A stretch of DNA of 64,000 nt from JAMXLO01 sp963776505. Its GTDB lineage: Bacteria > Pseudomonadota > Alphaproteobacteria > Acetobacterales > Acetobacteraceae. The notes under the pieces were generated by a model that was not told where the DNA came from, ran no database searches, and saw nothing but the letters and a program-made list of their open reading frames with translations. The translations under genes and the position numbers were made by a program. Positions 1-7,748 of this stretch are shown here, piece after piece (the stretch's first letter is position 1; each line of letters starts with the position of its first letter). The DNA is taken from the NCBI GenBank assembly GCA_963776505.1, contig CAVZNH010000063.1, positions 34,846-98,845 of the forward strand, given 5' to 3'.

Positions 1-767
1 TGATACGGCTGCTGCGCAAAGAGCGCGTGCTGGCCGAAAGCGCGTCGGATGTAACGAGCATCGCACCTGCAGTATCTGCCGCTGCCACTGCCGTCGCCGT
101 GTGTCTCGTGCCGTCATTCGCACTCGGCATGAGCTTCGCCCCGTTCGCCGATTTGCTGATTATCGCCGGGCTGTTGGCGCTGGCGCGCTGCTCTGTGGCG
201 CTGGCGGCGATGGATGCCGGCACCGCACTGGCGGGCGTTGGCGCCAGTCGATTGATGCTGCTCGCCTGTCTGGCTGAACCGGCACTCTTGCTGGTGCTTT
301 TCACGTTGGCGTTGCTGGCGGGCAGCCTCAACCTCAGCGTGATTGCCGCGATGCAATTGGAGAATGGCACAGGCTTGCGGGTCGGCGTCGGGATTGCGCT
401 GGCTGCGACGCTGCTCGTGGCGCTGGTTGGCACGATGCGTTGCGAGATGCTGGCGCAGGAATTCGGCGGACCTGATCTCGCACTGCTCGAGGCGACCGAT
501 GCGATGCGGATACTGGTCTGGTTCAATCTGATTGGCGCGATGTTCCTGCCGTTCGGTATGGCGCCGTCTGCCGAGGGGCCGATTGCCTGGGTGGTAGGCA
601 TTGCCTGCTGGCTGATCCGCACGCTGGTATTCGCGGGGGTGCTGGCGCTGCTCCATGCCGTGCTGGGCCGCATCAGATTGCAGCGTGAGGCGCAGATGCT
701 TGGCGTCGCGGTGCTGCTCGGCCTGTTGGCTGCGATGTTCCTGTTCGCCGACATGGGTTCCGCGTGA
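1..767 (+). CDS. HyfC/NuoH-like membrane subunit of a hydrogenase-related complex (5' end outside window)
   Basis: This is a very hydrophobic protein of the complex I subunit 1 family (HyfC/HycD, NuoH-like). In group 4 hydrogenases and complex I this subunit anchors the soluble arm and forms part of the quinone/proton channel. The open frame runs to base 3 without a start codon, and the first visible residues (IRLLRKERVLAESAS) match an internal cytoplasmic loop of the family, so the N-terminus lies upstream. About six membrane helices are visible. The gene overlaps the next one by 4 bp (GTGA), so it belongs to an operon that continues to 4253. In known Ehr complexes it corresponds to the NuoH-like subunit. 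The family call is firm; the function is inferred. Confidence 0.8.
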   Translation, partial: IRLLRKERVLAESASDVTSIAPAVSAAATAVAVCLVPSFALGMSFAPFADLLIIAGLLALARCSVALAAMDAGTALAGVGASRLMLLACLAEPALLLVLFTLALLAGSLNLSVIAAMQLENGTGLRVGVGIALAATLLVALVGTMRCEMLAQEFGGPDLALLEATDAMRILVWFNLIGAMFLPFGMAPSAEGPIAWVVGIACWLIRTLVFAGVLALLHAVLGRIRLQREAQMLGVAVLLGLLAAMFLFADMGSA

Positions 768-1285
768 TCGGGGCAGCTGGTGCGGCCGCGCTGCTGCTGT
801 CGGTCGGTCTGCTGTGTGTCAGGCGCATCGATACGGCAGCGTGGGTCTGTGCGTTGCAGGGGCTGTGCGCCGTGATGGTGCTCGGTGAGTTCGCGGCCGC
901 GGTGGCGGTGCTCGCATTCGCCCTCAACGGCGTCATGCTACCGCTCGTATTGCTGCGGATGGATGACGCCGCGATACCCGTCTTGCGCAACAACGTTTTG
1001 TTGGCATGGGCGATGGCCATCGCCTTGCTGGTGGTGATTATCTGCGTTGCGGCAAAGGTCGGCGCAGGCGAGATTCTGGTCGCTGGCGTGTCCGTCACGC
1101 TACTCGGCATTTTGCTGGCGCTGCTGCGTTCGGAGGGGTGGGCGGTGCTTGGGCTGCTGGCGTCGCAGAACGGCTTGATATTGGTGGCCGGCGCCAATCC
1201 CGATCTGTCTCGGATGGCAGCGCTTGCGGTCGCCGTGCCGCTGGTTCCCGGCCTGGTCCTCGCCGGGATGCGGTTGCGCCGATGA
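764..1285 (+). CDS. HyfE-like small membrane subunit (hydrogenase-4 component E)
   Basis: A 173-residue protein made almost entirely of membrane helices, starting at GTG inside the 4-bp GTGA overlap with the upstream gene and ending 1 bp past the next start (ATGA-type coupling). Size, composition and position between the HyfC-like and HyfF-like genes fit HyfE, whose C-terminal part is NuoK-like. In group 4 hydrogenases and related complexes this subunit lies in the membrane arm and may help ion translocation. No catalytic residue is expected. The assignment rests mainly on synteny and hydrophobicity, since this family is poorly conserved in sequence. Confidence 0.7.
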   Translation: MIGAAGAAALLLSVGLLCVRRIDTAAWVCALQGLCAVMVLGEFAAAVAVLAFALNGVMLPLVLLRMDDAAIPVLRNNVLLAWAMAIALLVVIICVAAKVGAGEILVAGVSVTLLGILLALLRSEGWAVLGLLASQNGLILVAGANPDLSRMAALAVAVPLVPGLVLAGMRLRR

Positions 1286-2427
1286 ACGGCGCGCTGGCCC
1301 TCATCGTGGTGGCACTGCCGCTCATCTCGGCAATGGTGCTGGCATTGGTCGCATCGTGGCGCATCGGCGCATGGATCAACACGGGTTCCGCCAGCCTGCA
1401 GTTTGTCGTGGCGTTTGCGCTGGCATGGCGCACCGGTGTGGCCGAGGCGCATCTGGTGCTGCTCACCAGCTTGGTGGCAATGACAGTGAGCTGGTTCGAT
1501 CGTCGCGATGTTGCCGCGGCGCTTGCTGTGCGGTCGCTCAATCGGCAGCGCGCACGCTTCTATCACGTCGGCTATCAGGTGCTGATCGGAGCCATCCAGG
1601 CCGCAACGCTGGCAGACGATCCGGTACTGATCTGGCTTGCTCTCGTTGTCGCGGTCGCCGCAGCGGCCGTGGTGACCGGGGCCGCGAGAGACACCGCCGC
1701 ATCTGCCGCAGCGTCTCGCCTGATGCTGCTGTGCGGGGCGGGACTCATGCTGGCGCTGCTCGGCACGTTGCTGATTGGCATGGCGCCGGAGTTGGCGGGC
1801 TGGTTTCTGCTGCTGGGCTATGCCGGCGTGGCAGGCATGGTGCCGCTGCAATTCTGGATGACGAGTGCGGCGGCCGAAGGCGTGCCGCCGGGTGCAGTCG
1901 TTGTCACCACTCTGCTTCCCAACGTGCCGATGTTGCTGTTCATGCGCCTGAGCATCGCTTCCGGGCTGCTGATCGCGTTCGGTCTGGCGTCGCTCCTGGT
2001 TGGTGCCGTCGCGTTGTGGGCGCGGCTCGACTGGCGGCGCAATGTGGCGCTCGCAGGCATGACGCAACTTGGTATTGTGGTGTTCGCTGTCGGCGTCGCA
2101 GCCAAGCCGGTCGCCTGGTTGCATCTGATACTGCTCGGACTGACGCGATCGGCGGTGATGCAATCCCGGAACAACGACATGATCGCCTGGCTGACGCTCG
2201 CGCTGCTGCCGCTCTATGCGCTGTACCTGCTTGCTGAACCGACTGTCGCCGTTGCGGCATGGCTAATGGTGCCGCTTGCGACGGGCGTGCTGCTCGCGAC
2301 CGCAGCGTTGGTGGAGCGCTGTCCGTCCGGCGTGCCCGCCGACTGGGCCACGACAGCGCCGGTCTGGCTGCAGCTTGCTATCGTTGCGCTGCTGGCATTT
2401 GCGTTGCCGGCACTGGCGGCCGGATGA
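1282..2427 (+). CDS. HyfF-like antiporter-type membrane subunit, short and lysine-poor
   Basis: A 381-residue polytopic membrane protein of the proton-conducting subunit family (HyfF, NuoL/M/N-like). The start ATG overlaps the previous stop and the stop overlaps the next ATG. The segment around residues 185-225 (GMVPLQFWMTSAAAEG) corresponds to the family signature that normally reads like GxxPLHxWLPDAH. It is shorter than E. coli HyfF (about 526 residues). It contains only one lysine (in AAKPVAW), whereas family members normally use buried lysines and a glutamate to move protons. It may therefore be a structural or uncoupled subunit. Family placement is by synteny plus the degenerate signature. 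Confidence 0.7.
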   Translation: MNGALALIVVALPLISAMVLALVASWRIGAWINTGSASLQFVVAFALAWRTGVAEAHLVLLTSLVAMTVSWFDRRDVAAALAVRSLNRQRARFYHVGYQVLIGAIQAATLADDPVLIWLALVVAVAAAAVVTGAARDTAASAAASRLMLLCGAGLMLALLGTLLIGMAPELAGWFLLLGYAGVAGMVPLQFWMTSAAAEGVPPGAVVVTTLLPNVPMLLFMRLSIASGLLIAFGLASLLVGAVALWARLDWRRNVALAGMTQLGIVVFAVGVAAKPVAWLHLILLGLTRSAVMQSRNNDMIAWLTLALLPLYALYLLAEPTVAVAAWLMVPLATGVLLATAALVERCPSGVPADWATTAPVWLQLAIVALLAFALPALAAG

Positions 2428-3709
2428 GCCTCACAGTCTCGCCGCGCCGAGGGCTGACGCGCGAGGAGTGGACGCGCATGGCGAGCGAGATGTCGCCGCC
2501 TCTGTTGGCTCTGTGGGGCGACACGCGCGAGGTCTATGCCCTGCTGCGCGTGGACGAGGCCCCGCTGCTGGTTTCCACCGAGGTCGTGGATGGTGAATAT
2601 CCCGCACTGTCCTCCGTGCGTCCGGGCGCCATGTGGTTCGAGCGAATGGTGCACGATCTGTGGGGTCACACCGCGGCTGGCGGCACGGATCACCGGCCGT
2701 GGCTCGATCATGGGCGTTGGCCCAACAGTGCACCGATGGCGCTGAGGCCGGGGCCTGACGGTCGCACAGAAGCGCCGGAATTCATGCTGGACGAGCATCT
2801 GGATCAGGTCCCGCTCGGGCCGGTGCGCGGTGGGATCGAGCCGGCGGCGCATCTGCGCCTCGGCGTTCGTGGCGAGACCATCGTTCGGCTGGAGACGCGG
2901 CTTGGCTACACGCACAAGGGCACGCTGACCCTGATGCGCGGCAAGTCGCCGCGAGCGGCAGCGCGGTTCGCGGCGCGGCTTGCGGCCGAAGCAACTGTTG
3001 CACATTCGATCGCCTTTGGGCGGGCGACCGAGGCTGCGCTGGGCTGCGAGATTCCTTCACGGGCGATTGCTTTGCGAGACGTCATGGCGGGCGTCGAACG
3101 GATTGCTGGTCATCTCGATGTTCTCGCGGCGATCGCCGAGGCGGCCGGGCTCGAGGTGCTGTCGGGGCGCTCCGCCTGGCTTGTCGAGATGCTTCGGCGG
3201 GCGAGCAACGTCGCGTTCGGCCACCGACTGATGATGGACTGCGTCGTGCCGGGCGGTGTGGCGGCGGATATCGTGCCAGGTGGTGCCGAAGCGATCGGCC
3301 GCGCGCTGAGCGGGATCGCGGCAGAGCTGCCTGATCTGCGGCTGCTGCCCGAGGCTGGCGAATTGGTCGGCCGCGCCGGCAATGCAGCAGGGCGAACGCG
3401 CGAACGCCTGCGCGAAATCGCTGATGATACGGCCTGGTTCGCGACCTGCTCGGCGCGATGCCGGAGGATGCGGTCTCGGTGCCACTGCCGGTGGCGAGCG
3501 GTGAGGGCATCGGCGGTGCAAATGGCCCCGGCGGTGAGATCTGGCACTGGCTGCGGCTGGATCATGGACAGATCGCCGCGGCGTTCATGTGCGATCCGGC
3601 TTGGACACGTTGGCCGGAACTTGAAGCCACAATGGAGGGCGGTCAGATCGACGATCTGCGGCTGATCCTGGCCTCGTTCGGTCTGTCCAGCTCGGGTGTG
3701 GACCTGTGA
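2424..3709 (+). CDS. NiFe-hydrogenase large-subunit homologue lacking all NiFe cysteines (frameshifted)
   Basis: Homologue of the HycE/HyfG/NuoD large subunit, starting at ATG 2424 in a 4-bp overlap. The N-terminal half resembles the NuoC-like domain; the rest follows the large-subunit fold. The L1 motif that reads RVCGICGFAHS in HycE is RLAAEATVAHS here, and the C-terminal DPCYSC motif is replaced by GLSSSG just before the stop. No NiFe site can form. This is the defining property of NuoD and of the Ehr complexes described as intermediates between complex I and group 4 hydrogenases. A one-base shift near 3430 splits the frame; the downstream part resumes with VRDLLGAMPEDAVSV and ends at 3709. 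The shift is probably a sequencing error. Confidence 0.8.
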
Positions 3710-4253
3710 TGCTGTGGCGCCGCCTGGTCCGTACGCTGCTTGCTGGTCCGATCGCCGGCAAGCCAGCCCCGGTGGACACTGGCACTGCGGCGTCGCTGGC
3801 GGGCAGGCTGGACGATCGCGGGCAGGCCCGGTTGGGTCGCAGCCTGGCGATCCTGCATCTCGACGCCGGCAGTTGCGGCGGCTGCGAGATCGAGCTTCGC
3901 GCGCTGCGGCGCGCCGTCTACGACCTGGAACGCTTCGGCATAGGTTTCGTCGCGAGCCCACGCCATGCCGATGTGCTGCTGGTGACCGGGCCGGTCACGC
4001 GCAATCTGCTTGATGCGATGGAGCAGGCGTATCGGCGATGCCGGACCCGAAGTTCGTCGTGGCGGTGGGGGACTGCGCGGTGGATGGCGGGGTATTCAAG
4101 GGCAGTTACGCCGTCACCGGCGGCGTTGGAACGACATTGCCGGTGGACCTGTTGATCAGCGGCTGTCCGCCGACGCCTGAGCGAATTCTGGCCGGACTGC
4201 GCGCGCTGCTGGAGGCTAACGCGCGCGGCCAGGCGTCGATCAGCTTACGGTAG
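3709..4253 (+). CDS. HyfI/NuoB-like iron-sulfur small subunit (frameshifted)
   Basis: Small-subunit homologue of HycG/HyfI/NuoB, starting at ATG 3709 (TGATG overlap; a GTG at 3706 is the alternative). It keeps the complete ligand set for one [4Fe-4S] cluster of the N2 type: SCGGCEIE, then GDCAVDGG and ISGCPPTPE, with family landmarks PRHADVLLVTGPVT and PVDLLISGC. A single-base deletion near 4030 shifts the frame between AYRR and MPDPKFVV. Unlike the large subunit it therefore looks redox-competent. It is the last gene of the complex; no ferredoxin-like HyfH/HycF gene lies between large and small subunits, so the electron donor is unknown. It ends 14 bp inside the convergent gene on the other strand. 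Confidence 0.82.
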
Positions 4254-4458
4254 GCTTCGGCGTGTGATGGGTCGTATGGTGCGACGCATGATGCGTCGAA
4301 GAGTGGTGCGGGGCCTTGTGCGAGGCGGACGCGTGATGCGCGTGCGACTTGTGGTGCACCGCGTTCGATGTGGTCGCCGCGGCGGGCGTGGCTGAGAAGG
4401 CGGCGATCGGCAGAACAAGGCCGAGCAGGGCGAACAGATGTCTGCGCGAGGGGGTCAC
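4240..4458 (-). CDS. Small exported histidine-rich protein
   Basis: A 72-residue protein using GTG 4458, chosen because a GGAG lies 8 bases upstream. It begins with basic residues and a hydrophobic stretch (LFALLGLVLPIAAFSATPAAA) that reads as a Sec signal peptide. The mature part is about 45 residues dominated by His, Ser, Thr, Ala and Lys, with repeated HH pairs. Such tails bind Ni, Zn or Cu in other small exported proteins, but no family is recognised. It converges on the hydrogenase-related operon, overlapping its last gene by 14 bp. An upstream ATG at 4521 would give a longer protein without a sensible signal peptide position. Metal binding is inference from composition. Confidence 0.55.
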   Translation of the reverse strand: MTPSRRHLFALLGLVLPIAAFSATPAAATTSNAVHHKSHAHHASASHKAPHHSSTHHASHHTTHHTPKPTVS

Positions 4459-4576
4459 GGGATGAGCTCCGGGAGTGGCAGGCGTTGCGGGGAAAGGCTC
4501 AGAGGTTGGTCGAAAAAGCAAACTTAATCGACTGATGTGGATATCCTATAACTTGACAGAGTCGCGCAAGCGGATT

Positions 4577-4999
4577 TCACAGAAGACACAGCACCTGAAG
4601 TTCGTGACGCAACGCCGGCGGCAGGGAACGCTCGCCTTTGGCGCGCTTGCCGACGACGAGGTCGCGCGGTGCCTCGTCGGGGCGTAGATAGCGCCATCCC
4701 TGGAACGGCTTGGTGGGCCTGCCGGTCAATGGCACCAACCTGGGGTCGAGCACCACCCCGGTGCATGCGGAGCCGTCGTCGCGGCGATCCTCGATGATGT
4801 CGAGAATGCGTTGCCGTACCAGCATGCTGCCGCTGATCACCCAATACATCGAACCGCCGTCGATGACCTCCTGATGGCGGCGTGGAAAATTGCGCGTGCG
4901 ATGACGCAGCGGCGGATTGCGGACCGCGCGTTCCTCCTGCAGCTCGTGCAGGTGGTCGATGTCGCGCACGCCGACGGCAAGCTTGGTGAGATGCAGCAT
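4577..4999 (-). CDS. DUF1489 family protein
   Basis: A 140-residue soluble protein that I recognise as DUF1489, a family of unknown function widespread in Alphaproteobacteria and usually about this length. Characteristic stretches are LTKLAVGVRDIDHL at the start, LRHRTRNFPRR in the middle and GGSMYWVISGSMLVRQ followed by a basic, arginine-rich C-terminus. No signal peptide or membrane segment is visible. It is followed 118 bp downstream on the same strand by the histidine-rich gene. No function can be assigned. Confidence 0.85.
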   Translation of the reverse strand: MLHLTKLAVGVRDIDHLHELQEERAVRNPPLRHRTRNFPRRHQEVIDGGSMYWVISGSMLVRQRILDIIEDRRDDGSACTGVVLDPRLVPLTGRPTKPFQGWRYLRPDEAPRDLVVGKRAKGERSLPPALRHELQVLCLL

Positions 5000-5087
5000 G
5001 ATCCGGCGACTCGGCCTCGTTCAGGCGCTCAGTTGACTATGCACCGGAGGGAGGGTGGCGAGAAACTCTTCCGCCCCCTGTGGTGGG

Positions 5088-5291
5088 TCACCAGCCGCCA
5101 AACCACACGCCAATGCCGTGGACGATACCGACGGGGAAGAACGCGGCGGCGGCTATCAGCAGGGGCCGCTGGCCGCTGGCGGCACAGAACACGATGGAGG
5201 TGAGCCAGGCCGCATAGCAGAACGCGCCGCCCGTCAGGATCGACAGCGCGGTTGGAAAATCCATCGCGCCCAATCTTGCAACACGCACCAT
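5088..5291 (-). CDS. Small two-helix membrane protein, unknown function
   Basis: A 67-residue protein with two hydrophobic segments (around residues 15-38 and 43-62), ending in GVWFGGW. The start at 5291 is backed by a strong GGAGG about 7 bases upstream. I recognise no family. It lies alone on the minus strand between the DUF1489 gene and a stretch with no convincing gene. Its reality rests on the ribosome-binding site and the protein-like hydrophobic pattern. Confidence 0.55.
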   Translation of the reverse strand: MVRVARLGAMDFPTALSILTGGAFCYAAWLTSIVFCAASGQRPLLIAAAAFFPVGIVHGIGVWFGGW

Positions 5292-5886
5292 TCGTCCCTC
5301 CTGCGGCCCGCGAGTGCTGCGGGCATTATTGACCAGAGTCTGCGGCTGACGCCATCAGCGAGGCGACTTTCGCATCTCGGCGAGCAAGCGCAGCCAACGA
5401 CCTTGAGCGAACAGCGCGGCGATCGTGTGGCGAAAGGCGCGGCCCTCCTCGCCATAGAAGCTGTGCACGGAGCGAGCGGCCCGCAGCCGCCGCAGGCCAT
5501 TCTTCGTCGCGAGCCCGGTGCTCCTGCCTTGCCTCGGGCGCCCCAGCGTTGAGGATGGATTGCCGCTTTGCATGGGGTCTTGCCACCACGGGTGCAGCCC
5601 TGGCGACTGGCGGTGTCGGCGGCGGGGTAATTCTGCGTGGCCCGCACCATCAACGTCGCCTTGCTGCACGGGCAGGGGAGGGGTGTTCGGCTGGTCCACT
5701 GGCTGCGGTCTCCGGTGAGGCGTTCAGGCGCCGCCGGAGTATGGGACCGAAAGGGAAACAATCCATTAACGGTCAGCGGATCTGAACGACGTCGCGCGCT
5801 CGACCGCCAACCGGATCGCCAGCGTGACCAGGACAAGCACGGCGCGGAATGTCTGTGACCTGCCGCGCGTTGCCCTGTGTCGTAGT
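5292..5886. other. Gap without a convincing gene
   Basis: About 600 bases between the small membrane protein gene and the cyclase gene. Several overlapping open frames exist on both strands. The best is a minus-strand frame at 5355-5699 whose C-terminal half (RRLRAARSVHSFYGEEGRA) looks somewhat protein-like, but its N-terminal half is low-complexity and it has no clear ribosome-binding site. A decayed or frameshifted gene is possible. No repeat or RNA gene is seen. Confidence 0.4.
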
Positions 5887-6510
5887 TCATTCGCCGCGCG
5901 GCCGTGCAACAACACGCACCGGCGCCGCCTCACACTGCAGTTTGGTCGGGAGTGCTACGACATCGAACTCGTCGACCGTGGCGAGCGCCTCCAGGTTGGT
6001 CAGGTTTTCTATGATCAGCACCTGTCCCGCCAACAGGATCTTGTGGACCTCGAAGGGCGAGCGATCCGGGCTTGGGGTGTCAAGGCCAATGATAGACGCG
6101 CCGAGACCTACAAGCTCGCGCGCAAAGTCGGGTGCGATTTCCGGGAAGTCCCGGTAGTACGCATCATCGCGAAATCGCTTGTACCATCCGGTCATAACCA
6201 GGACGATATCGCCAACGCTGACGCGGGCCGCGCGCAATAGATCCTGCGTCACTATGTCACGCGCGCGAGCATCGATCAGACGGCCGCGGCCGAAGAATTG
6301 GCTCGTGGGCACGTCGCACACGAATTTGCCGCCGGCGATCATGTGGAGAGGCGCGTCCATATGGGTTCCTACATGCATCCCGCTGCACAGGCAGCATGCG
6401 TTGAACCCATCCTGGTCGAGGCGGGCCGTCTCCTCGAACCTGGGGATTGGATCACCGGGATAGACCGGCATGTCGTGGTCGAAGGTGTGGGTGAGGTCGA
6501 TCAGGTTCAT
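5887..6510 (-). CDS. Cyclase family protein (kynurenine formamidase-like metal hydrolase)
   Basis: A 207-residue member of the cyclase/arylformamidase family (PF04199), which hydrolyses amide or lactone bonds with a metal centre. The family signature HVGTHMDAPLH is intact near residue 45, supplying His, His and Asp ligands, and IGLDTPSPD matches the second conserved region. The start at 6510 has GGAGG 10 bases upstream; an in-frame ATG at 6543 would add a poorly conserved leader. Length is normal for the family. It is followed by no partner gene, and the upstream neighbour on the same strand is a protease-like gene 72 bp away. The substrate cannot be told. Confidence 0.85.
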   Translation of the reverse strand: MNLIDLTHTFDHDMPVYPGDPIPRFEETARLDQDGFNACCLCSGMHVGTHMDAPLHMIAGGKFVCDVPTSQFFGRGRLIDARARDIVTQDLLRAARVSVGDIVLVMTGWYKRFRDDAYYRDFPEIAPDFARELVGLGASIIGLDTPSPDRSPFEVHKILLAGQVLIIENLTNLEALATVDEFDVVALPTKLQCEAAPVRVVARPRGE

Positions 6511-6582
6511 CCGGTCTGTGCCTCCGGCGCGGGTTGCGCACAAGGTCCCCGTCTGCGAAAAGCGCCACCGCGTGAAGGCCAG

Positions 6583-7581
6583 CTAATTCGGGCTCACGGC
6601 CCTTACAGTGTCCTTGCTGAACTTGAAATCCTGACGGTTCATCGACATCAGGTTGTCCTGTTCGTTGTTGTGGCCGGCGCCGAGCAGGTGAGCGATCTCA
6701 TGAGCGAGCACGACGTGCAGATCCCGGTCAGATTTGGCTCGCCCAGTGGGATTTATCAAAAAGTCTACCTGCTCGTCAGTCAGCGATGTGCCCGGCCAGG
6801 CTGTTTGCGGGGCAAGGTATTGCAAGGGTGAGTCATCTACGACAGCGCAGTCGATGTCCGGAAACGCCTGCCCAAGCGGATCGTCCGTGCCTTTGTATTT
6901 GCCGACGAAGAAAACGGTCATGTCAGCCCCTGCATCGCGGTGCGGTGCAATGTTCTGCAGGAAGCTGTTCTGCGATATCGAGTTGCCGAGCTGCTGAGCC
7001 AAGTCGACATACTGCGAGCTTTTCAATCGAAGTTCGATGTTGGCGGACGGAATGTATAGCCTGTTGAGGATCCGGACGAGTTCATCGGCATAGGACGGCA
7101 CGAGCGTCGTGCCACCCTTCAGTTGCCCGGCAGCGTCCTGGTAGCGGGCGAACCGAAACGAGACGGCAATGGTGGTGCGCGATGCCGCATAGACGTCCAT
7201 TTTCGCTCGACCGGTTTTGCTGACGTAATCGAGGGAGACGGTGCGACCGGAAACACGCCCCTCGACAGAAAGCAACGTGCTGCCAAATCGTATCGTGTTC
7301 TGTATGCCGATGGAGAGAGATAGGACGTCGCCTAACGCACCAGACGGAAAGTTCTGTGCGTATTTCATTAGATTGCGCTGTAGATCACCTGGGCTGATCG
7401 GTCGGACGGCGAGACTTCCACCATCAAACTTGAGGTCCCGATTGACATCGAGTGATCGCACCCCATTGAGATAGACGAGGCCGATGCCCTCCCGGGGTAT
7501 GACCAGGAACGGCGGTGTCCCAGCAAGAAAACCGCAGTCCTTCCAGACTGCGGAGAAATTCGCCGACATCTTAGCCCCCAT
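6583..7581 (-). CDS. Zincin-type metallopeptidase-like protein
   Basis: About 332 residues from ATG 7581 (ATG 7569, preceded by a G-run, is an equally good start). Near the C-terminus it carries HEIAHLLGAGH followed by NNEQDNLMSM. This is the HExxHxxGxxH zinc site plus Met-turn of matrixin-like metzincins. The preceding 280 residues match nothing I recognise and contain SLDYVSKTGRAKMDV-like beta-rich sequence. No signal peptide is visible, which is unusual for a metzincin; it may act inside the cell or need another export route. Base composition looks less GC-rich than its neighbours, suggesting transfer. Peptidase activity is inferred from the motif only. Confidence 0.65.
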   Translation of the reverse strand: MGAKMSANFSAVWKDCGFLAGTPPFLVIPREGIGLVYLNGVRSLDVNRDLKFDGGSLAVRPISPGDLQRNLMKYAQNFPSGALGDVLSLSIGIQNTIRFGSTLLSVEGRVSGRTVSLDYVSKTGRAKMDVYAASRTTIAVSFRFARYQDAAGQLKGGTTLVPSYADELVRILNRLYIPSANIELRLKSSQYVDLAQQLGNSISQNSFLQNIAPHRDAGADMTVFFVGKYKGTDDPLGQAFPDIDCAVVDDSPLQYLAPQTAWPGTSLTDEQVDFLINPTGRAKSDRDLHVVLAHEIAHLLGAGHNNEQDNLMSMNRQDFKFSKDTVRAVSPN

Positions 7582-7748
7582 ACAGTGCCGGGGGCGATTA
7601 CTCTCCCGGTATTCGTCGATCAACCCAAATCTTATGACCCCTGGGCTCGGAAGCCAGCAGCAATAGCGAGGACTGTCGGACGCTTGGCGCGATCCAGGAC
7701 ATGCTGGCATAGTACCGCCAGCGTACCCAACAGCCTCGGAAACGCCCT

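Noticed and set aside
673..2163. Long minus-strand open frame of 496 codons opposite the membrane subunits
   Set aside because: It is the antisense of three overlapping conserved genes; its product is Arg/His/Gln-rich low-complexity sequence typical of GC-rich shadow frames.
2424..3709. Annotation of the large subunit as an active NiFe hydrogenase
   Set aside because: Both cysteine pairs needed for NiFe binding are replaced in clearly alignable positions, one of them far from the frameshift.
5355..5699. Possible minus-strand gene of 114 codons
   Set aside because: No ribosome-binding site, low-complexity N-terminal half and no recognisable family, though the C-terminal half looks partly protein-like.
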